Assembly: GCF_017573545.1 (NCBI RefSeq) | Contig: NZ_JAGEOK010000011.1 | Location: 236,128 to 300,127 of the forward strand | DNA from: Actinomadura nitritigenes | GTDB taxonomy: Bacteria; Actinomycetota; Actinomycetes; Streptosporangiales; Streptosporangiaceae | Direction: 5' to 3' | DNA length: 64,000 bases | Shown here: in pieces, positions 59,732-64,000 of the stretch | Layout: every line of letters begins with the position of its first letter | How positions within the stretch are numbered: position 1 is the stretch's first letter | Notes under the pieces: model-generated | Seen by the model: the letters and a program-made list of their open reading frames with translations, nothing else | Told to the model about the DNA's origin: nothing | Databases searched by the model: none | Program-made: the position numbers and the translations under genes

Positions 59732-61495
59732 GTGGGGGGCACGGGCGGACGGGACTCGCTGCCGAAGGCGCTGCGCGACTACGCGCTGATCGCCGACGGG
59801 GAGCGCGGCGTCCTGGTCGGGCCGCAGGGCGAGTACGCCTGGATGTGCTTCCCCGCCTGGGACTCGCCCGCCGCGTTCGGCGGCCTGCTCGGCGGCCCCG
59901 GCGACTACGTCGTCCAGCCCGCCGCCGAGCGCTGGGTGTGGGGCGGCTACTACGAGGACCGCGGGCTGATCTGGCGCAGCCGCTGGGTGACCGGCGACGG
60001 GGGCATGGTCGAGTGCCGCGAGGCCCTCGCCCGCCCCGCCGACCGCGACCGCGCCGTCGTCCTGCGCCGCTGCCGGGCGGTGCGCGGTGCCGCCCGCATC
60101 CGCGCCGTGCTGGACGTGCGCGCCGGCGACCGCCGCGAGCGGATGCGGGACCTGCACCACCACGGCGGCGAATGGACGGCCCGCAGCGGCCCCGCGCGGA
60201 TCCGCTGGCGCGGCGGCGACGAGGCGGTGGTGCGGGAGAACACCGACGGCGGGCCCGTCCTGGCCCTGACCTTCGACCTCGCCGAGGGCGAGTCGCGCGA
60301 CCTGGTCCTCGAGATCGCCGAAGGCGCCTCCGAGGGCGCCCTGGACCCCGGCGCGCTCTGGGACGCCACCGAACGCGCCTGGCACGACGACGTCCCGTCC
60401 TGCGAGGACACCATCGCCCCGCGCGACGCGCGCCTCGCCTACTCGGTGCTCACCGGGCTCACCAGCAGCGGCGGAGGGATGGTCGCCGCCGCGACCACCG
60501 CGCTGCCCGAGCGCTCCGACGAGGGCCGCAACTTCGACTACCGCTACGCCTGGATCCGCGACCAGTGCTTCGCCGGGCGCGCCGTCGCCGTGCACGGCGG
60601 CCCGCCCCGGCTGCTGCGCACCGCGGTCGGATTCGTCACCGCCCGCCTTCTCGCCGACGGCGACCGCCTCAAGCCCGCCTACACCGTCACCGGCGAGGAC
60701 ATCCCCGGGCAGCGCGACAGCGACCTGCCCGGCTACCCCGGCGCCACCGCCGTCACCGGCAACCGCGCCAGCTCCCAGTTCCAGCTGGACGCGCTCGGCG
60801 AGGCGCTGCTGCTGCTCGCCGCGGCCGCCGAGCACGAACCGCCCGGCCCCGAGCGGGCCGAGGCGGCCCGCGTCGCCGCCGACGCCGTCGCCCGCCGCTG
60901 GAAGGAGCCGGACGCCGGCATCTGGGAGACCCACGACGACCTGTGGACCCACTCGCGGCTCAGCTGCGTCGCGGGCCTCCGCCGCGCCGCCCGGGTCCTG
61001 GCCGGGCCGGCCGAGGCGTCCTCCTGGAACGACCTCGCCGACGCCGTCCTCGACGAGACCGCCCGCACCTCGCTCGCCCGGGGCGGACGGTGGAAACGGG
61101 CCCCAGGCGACGATCGCGTGGACGCCGCGCTGCTCATCCCGCCGCTGCGCGGCGCCCTGCCGCACGACGACCCGCGCACCGTCGCGACCCTGGAGGCGGT
61201 CCGCTCGGACCTCGTCCAGGAGGGCTTCGTCTACCGGTACCGCGTGCGGGGCCAGCACCTCGGGGTCGCCGAGGGCTCCTTCAGCCTGTGCGGCTTCTTC
61301 CTCGCCCTCGCCGAGCACCGCCAGGGCGAGACCGCCCGCGCGCTGCGCACCTTCGAGCGGACCCGGTCCGGCTGCGCCACCAGCGGCCTGTTCTCCGAGG
61401 AGTACGACGTCCAGCAGCGGCAGCTGCGCGGCAACATCCCGCAGGCGTTCGTGCACGCGCTGCTGCTGGAGTCCGCCGCCCGCCTCGCGGACTGA
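59732..61495 (+). CDS. Glycoside hydrolase family 15 protein (glucoamylase/trehalase type)
   Basis: The 587-residue protein has the GH15 (alpha/alpha)6-barrel landmarks: ERSDEGRNFDYRYAWIRDQCFAGRA, AYTVTGEDIPGQRDSDLPGYPG, NRASSQFQLDALGEALLLL, EPDAGIWETHDDLWTHSRLSCVAGLRRA with the candidate general acid, and GLFSEEYDVQQRQLRGNIPQAFVHALLL with the candidate base. An N-terminal beta-domain precedes it. There is no signal peptide, so it acts in the cytoplasm, as bacterial GH15 trehalases or dextran glucosidases do. AAGGAGG lies 6 bases before the GTG. It converges on the MFS gene with a 6-base gap. Confidence 0.9.
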   Translation: MGGTGGRDSLPKALRDYALIADGERGVLVGPQGEYAWMCFPAWDSPAAFGGLLGGPGDYVVQPAAERWVWGGYYEDRGLIWRSRWVTGDGGMVECREALARPADRDRAVVLRRCRAVRGAARIRAVLDVRAGDRRERMRDLHHHGGEWTARSGPARIRWRGGDEAVVRENTDGGPVLALTFDLAEGESRDLVLEIAEGASEGALDPGALWDATERAWHDDVPSCEDTIAPRDARLAYSVLTGLTSSGGGMVAAATTALPERSDEGRNFDYRYAWIRDQCFAGRAVAVHGGPPRLLRTAVGFVTARLLADGDRLKPAYTVTGEDIPGQRDSDLPGYPGATAVTGNRASSQFQLDALGEALLLLAAAAEHEPPGPERAEAARVAADAVARRWKEPDAGIWETHDDLWTHSRLSCVAGLRRAARVLAGPAEASSWNDLADAVLDETARTSLARGGRWKRAPGDDRVDAALLIPPLRGALPHDDPRTVATLEAVRSDLVQEGFVYRYRVRGQHLGVAEGSFSLCGFFLALAEHRQGETARALRTFERTRSGCATSGLFSEEYDVQQRQLRGNIPQAFVHALLLESAARLAD

Positions 61496-61501
61496 CCGGC
61501 G

Positions 61502-63130
61502 TCAGGCGTCGGCGGGCTGCGCGGCCGGAGCGCCCGCGCTCGTCGGCCGCCTCCTCGTCTCCACCCCGAACGCCGCGACGACGAGCACCGCGAGCAGCAG
61601 CGGGAGGGCGCCGAGCAGCGCGGTCGTGTTGATGGACGGCACCGTCGCGCCCACCACCAGCACGATCGTGACGACCACCCCGCCGAGCTTGCCGACGCCC
61701 GCCGACAGGCCGGAGCCGCGCGAGCGGATCCGCGTCGGGTAGATCTCCGAGCTGTAGGCGGCCAGCACCGCCGCGATCGTGGCGGTCCCGACGATCGGGC
61801 CGGCCAGCAGGACGTACAGCCACGTCCGGTCGTGCGCGAGCGACTCGCCGGAGAAGGAGAAGGCCACCAGCGCCGCCGCGGTCAGCGCGGTCAGCACGAT
61901 GATCGTCTTCTTGGCGCTCCACAGCCCGTACATCGCGGCGGCGACGAACACCAGCGGCAGCCCCAGCAGCGAGGAGTCGCGCAGCGCCGCGTCGGCCGAC
62001 TTCTGGGCCAGGCCGAGCCTCTGCAGGTTCGACGGGATCCACAGCTGGAACCCGTAGGTGACCAGGCCGATGCCCAGGCCCAGCACCACCACCGCGATGC
62101 TGAGCCCGGCGAGCGGCGGCCGGAACAGCGGCGTGAAGCCCCCGCCGTGCGCGGCCTCCTGACGCTCCTCGGCGGGAGCCCGCACGTCGTCCTCCGTCAC
62201 GTCCTCGACGGCGCCGTACCGGGACATGATCGTGCGGGCCTCGTCCTCCCGGCCGTGCGCCAGCAGGAACCGGGGCGACTCGGGGATCCAGCGGTTCAGC
62301 GCGATCAGCAGCACCCCGGTCGGCATGCCCAGCAGCCACAGGATCCGCCACGAGTAGTGCGGCACCAGCGCCGACGACAGCGAGCTGGTGATCGCGTAGG
62401 CCAGCGCCAGGTTCCCGCCGATCAGCACCATCACCCAGCCGCGGTGCCGGCCCGGGATCATCTCCGCCAGCAGCGAGAACGTGATCGGCAGCATCCCGCC
62501 CGCGGCCAGGCCCATCAGCAGGCACATCGCCAGGTTCCACGAGAACGACGGCATCGCCCCGCACACCGCGGTGGTCACGAACATCACCCCGGCCAGCAGG
62601 ATGGACGAGCGCCGCCCGATGTGGTCGCCGAGCCAGCCCCACAGGAACGAGCCGGCGACCGTCCCGGCCAGGCCGAACAGCGGCAGCAGCGCCACCGGCC
62701 AGTGCCCGCCGGGGTTCAGGGCCGACTTCAGCCCGTACTCCTTGCCCATCCCCGGCGCCACGAACGACAGCGTGATCGGCTTCATCGCGTCGATCGTCAC
62801 CGCCGTCGTCATGACGATGACCAGCCCGATGTGCGCCCGCCGGAACGGCGCGTCGTGCGCCGCGCGGACGCGCACCTCGCCGTCGCGACGGGACGCGGCG
62901 AGACCGCGCGGGATGAGCCCGTACGCGGTGAGCGCCAGGCCGACCACGATGAGCGCCATCCCGGTCAGCATCGGGGGGTCCATCGACATCCCGCGCATGT
63001 CGTAGTGCATGTCCGCCGAGTCGATGTACATCGGCAGGTGCAGGGCGACGCCCGCGACGCAGGCGATGAACCCGGTCCAGAAGGCGGGCGGATGGGCGAA
63101 GGTGATACCGCCCATGGGCCGTGTTCGCAT
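61502..63130 (-). CDS. MFS transporter (metabolite:H+ symporter type) with an N-terminal extension
   Basis: The 542-residue protein carries about 100 residues before the MFS core. These include two hydrophobic segments (FWTGFIACVAGVALHLPMYI and MLTGMALIVVGLALTAYGLI) separated by a Met/His/Asp-rich loop (DSADMHYDMRGMSMDPPM). The core has 12 helices with WGWLGDHIGRRSS (motif A) and RWIPESPRFLLAHGREDEA, the sugar/aromatic-acid symporter signature. The substrate is unknown. ATG 63130 has AAAGGA 6 bases upstream. The extension is atypical for MFS. Confidence 0.87.
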   Translation of the reverse strand: MRTRPMGGITFAHPPAFWTGFIACVAGVALHLPMYIDSADMHYDMRGMSMDPPMLTGMALIVVGLALTAYGLIPRGLAASRRDGEVRVRAAHDAPFRRAHIGLVIVMTTAVTIDAMKPITLSFVAPGMGKEYGLKSALNPGGHWPVALLPLFGLAGTVAGSFLWGWLGDHIGRRSSILLAGVMFVTTAVCGAMPSFSWNLAMCLLMGLAAGGMLPITFSLLAEMIPGRHRGWVMVLIGGNLALAYAITSSLSSALVPHYSWRILWLLGMPTGVLLIALNRWIPESPRFLLAHGREDEARTIMSRYGAVEDVTEDDVRAPAEERQEAAHGGGFTPLFRPPLAGLSIAVVVLGLGIGLVTYGFQLWIPSNLQRLGLAQKSADAALRDSSLLGLPLVFVAAAMYGLWSAKKTIIVLTALTAAALVAFSFSGESLAHDRTWLYVLLAGPIVGTATIAAVLAAYSSEIYPTRIRSRGSGLSAGVGKLGGVVVTIVLVVGATVPSINTTALLGALPLLLAVLVVAAFGVETRRRPTSAGAPAAQPADA

Positions 63131-63248
63131 CGGTGTCCTTTCGGAGGGGGCGGCCGGCGGGCCGGCCGCGGTGGGAGCGCCGTCAGGCACGGTGGTTGTG
63201 ACGCGGCGGGCGCCCGGGCGGTGCGCGTCCGGTTCCGGCCAAGCCGAA

Positions 63249-63905
63249 TCAGACCTTCCGGTTGGACTCGAACCGGAACGTGCGGGTCAGCCCGACCCGG
63301 ACGGTCGCGCCCGGGGCCAGCTCGACCGGGGTGTCGGACGGCAGCCGGACGAAGTCCGCGGCGCCGGGCGCGCGCACCGCCGTCCCGTTGGCCGAGCCGA
63401 GGTCCACCACGGTGACCTGCCATTCCTCCAGCCGCACGAGGACGTGCCGGCGGGAGATCGACTCCTCGGCGTCGGTCATCCGAAGCGGATGCGCGCGGCC
63501 CTCGGCGACCTCGGGCGCCCGGTCGGGCCGCCGCCCGACCAGCTGGTCGTCCTCGAGCGGGACCGTCTGCCCGTCGTCCAGCAGCAGCACGCCGAGCGGC
63601 GGCCGCGGCCCGTGGAACGGCGACAGCGTGAGCTGCAGCATCGAGATCCCGCAGACCGCGCAGTAGTGCGCGCGCGGGTCGTTGAAGTGCTCGTTCTTGC
63701 AGTTGACCCCGAGCACCTGCGGCCCGCCGGGGCGCCGCTTCGGATGCCTGCGGATCAGGCTGACCCTCTCGCGCGGCGGGTCCCCGGCGCTCGTCGCCGG
63801 CACGCCGTCGACCGGCGTCGGCGGCAGCGGCGCCGGCTCGGCCGTCGTCGGGCGGGCCGGCGCGACCGGCCGCGGCGCGACCGGTGCGGACGCGGTGGGC
63901 GCGGC
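63249..63905 (-). CDS. FHA domain protein, 5' end missing
   Basis: From the minus strand, the frame is open from 63905 to the stop at 63249 (218 residues and a stop). A Pro/Ala-rich linker (AAPTASAPVAPRPVAPARP) leads to a zinc-ribbon-like CKNEHFNDPRAHYCAVCG. The C-terminal FHA domain (about 110-218) has VGRRPDRAPEVAEGRAHPLRMTDAEESISRRHVLV and VVDLGSANGTAVR. FHA domains bind phosphothreonine, often in Ser/Thr-kinase or secretion systems. The N-terminal region is lost at the right end, where foreign sequence begins. The frame start is not a real start codon. Confidence 0.8.
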   Translation of the reverse strand, partial: AAPTASAPVAPRPVAPARPTTAEPAPLPPTPVDGVPATSAGDPPRERVSLIRRHPKRRPGGPQVLGVNCKNEHFNDPRAHYCAVCGISMLQLTLSPFHGPRPPLGVLLLDDGQTVPLEDDQLVGRRPDRAPEVAEGRAHPLRMTDAEESISRRHVLVRLEEWQVTVVDLGSANGTAVRAPGAADFVRLPSDTPVELAPGATVRVGLTRTFRFESNRKV

Positions 63906-64000
63906 AGAGCGTCGTGTAGGGGAAGAGTGTTATGATTAGTTGTGATTTCTGTGTTGGCCTTCTTCTCTAATTAACCAATGTATTAATGATCATACACTTG
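63906..64000. other. Non-native right end: Illumina-adapter-like sequence plus AT-rich tail
   Basis: Bases 63906-63930 match the reverse complement of the standard Illumina TruSeq universal adapter (starting AGAGCGTCGTGTAGGG) at 24 of 25 positions. The next 70 bases are AT-rich (TTATGATTAGTTGTG, CTAATTAACCAATG), in sharp contrast to the GC-rich genome. The end is therefore most likely an assembly or trimming artefact. Confidence 0.9.

Noticed and set aside
63931..64000. AT-rich right end as an integration site, phage boundary or transferred DNA
   Set aside because: It directly follows an Illumina adapter-like sequence, so a sequencing artefact is the simpler explanation.

Overview
This window comes from the chromosome of a very GC-rich actinomycete. 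The evidence is third-position G/C bias throughout, a mycothiol ligase gene (mshC), a complete Pup-proteasome locus, PafBC, and many genes that start directly behind a TANNNT -10 box. Gene content and order suggest a Streptosporangiales/Thermomonosporaceae-type organism such as Actinomadura or a relative. That placement is inference; no 16S or database search was possible.

Layout. 1-3981: a CorA-type Mg transporter fragment, then a mycothiol-linked trio (MSMEG_4193-type phosphomutase, DUF3090 zinc protein, SCO1664-family kinase-like protein), a palindrome-rich intergenic repeat and a TANGO2/NRDE protein. 4143-10241: a complete oligopeptide ABC importer (SBP, two ATPases, two permeases). 10357-13865: mshC, a SpoU-type RNA methylase, a 31-residue membrane peptide, a PAC2-family protein and a universal stress protein. 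14056-15515: a remnant of cobalamin-dependent methionine synthase (metH), riddled with deletions, followed by a HAD phosphatase. 17454-23630: a second, differently ordered oligopeptide ABC importer, ending in a terminator and a 26-bp tandem repeat. 23895-29639, minus strand: a DesK/NarL-type two-component system in line with an ABC ATPase and a large FtsX/MacB-type permease.

29822-52179 is the Pup-proteasome and quality-control locus. In order it holds a RecB-like nuclease, a site-2 protease, tRNA m1A58 methylase, Mpa/ARC ATPase, Dop, Pup, a duplicated endonuclease VII-like protein, PrcB, PrcA, PafA, an FKBP lipoprotein, a cysteine-rich HTH regulator with a DUF3291 protein, DUF3866, PafB, PafC, a small membrane protein, TatA, TatC and a Ski2-like helicase. 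Dop deamidates the C-terminal GGQ of Pup, PafA ligates it to targets, Mpa unfolds them and PrcAB degrades them. PafBC is known in mycobacteria as a DNA-damage activator. Terminators after mpa and dop, and separate -10 boxes before mpa, dop, pup and pafA, show that the locus is several transcription units.

52196-63905: accessory and metabolic genes. These are a membrane protein, an MpaB-type oxygenase, a PH-like protein, an alpha/beta hydrolase, an ABC-2 exporter pair behind a CRP-like site, an ArsR-type regulator with an SRPBCC protein, a GH15 glycosidase, an MFS transporter and a truncated FHA protein. The last ~95 bases are not native: they begin with a near-exact Illumina adapter match and continue as AT-rich sequence.

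I found no tRNA, rRNA, CRISPR array, insertion sequence or prophage. The most notable items are the metH remnant, the pervasive leaderless starts, the duplicated endonuclease VII gene between pup and prcB, the kinase-like SCO1664 protein beside the mycothiol genes, several promoter palindromes, and the adapter-contaminated right end.
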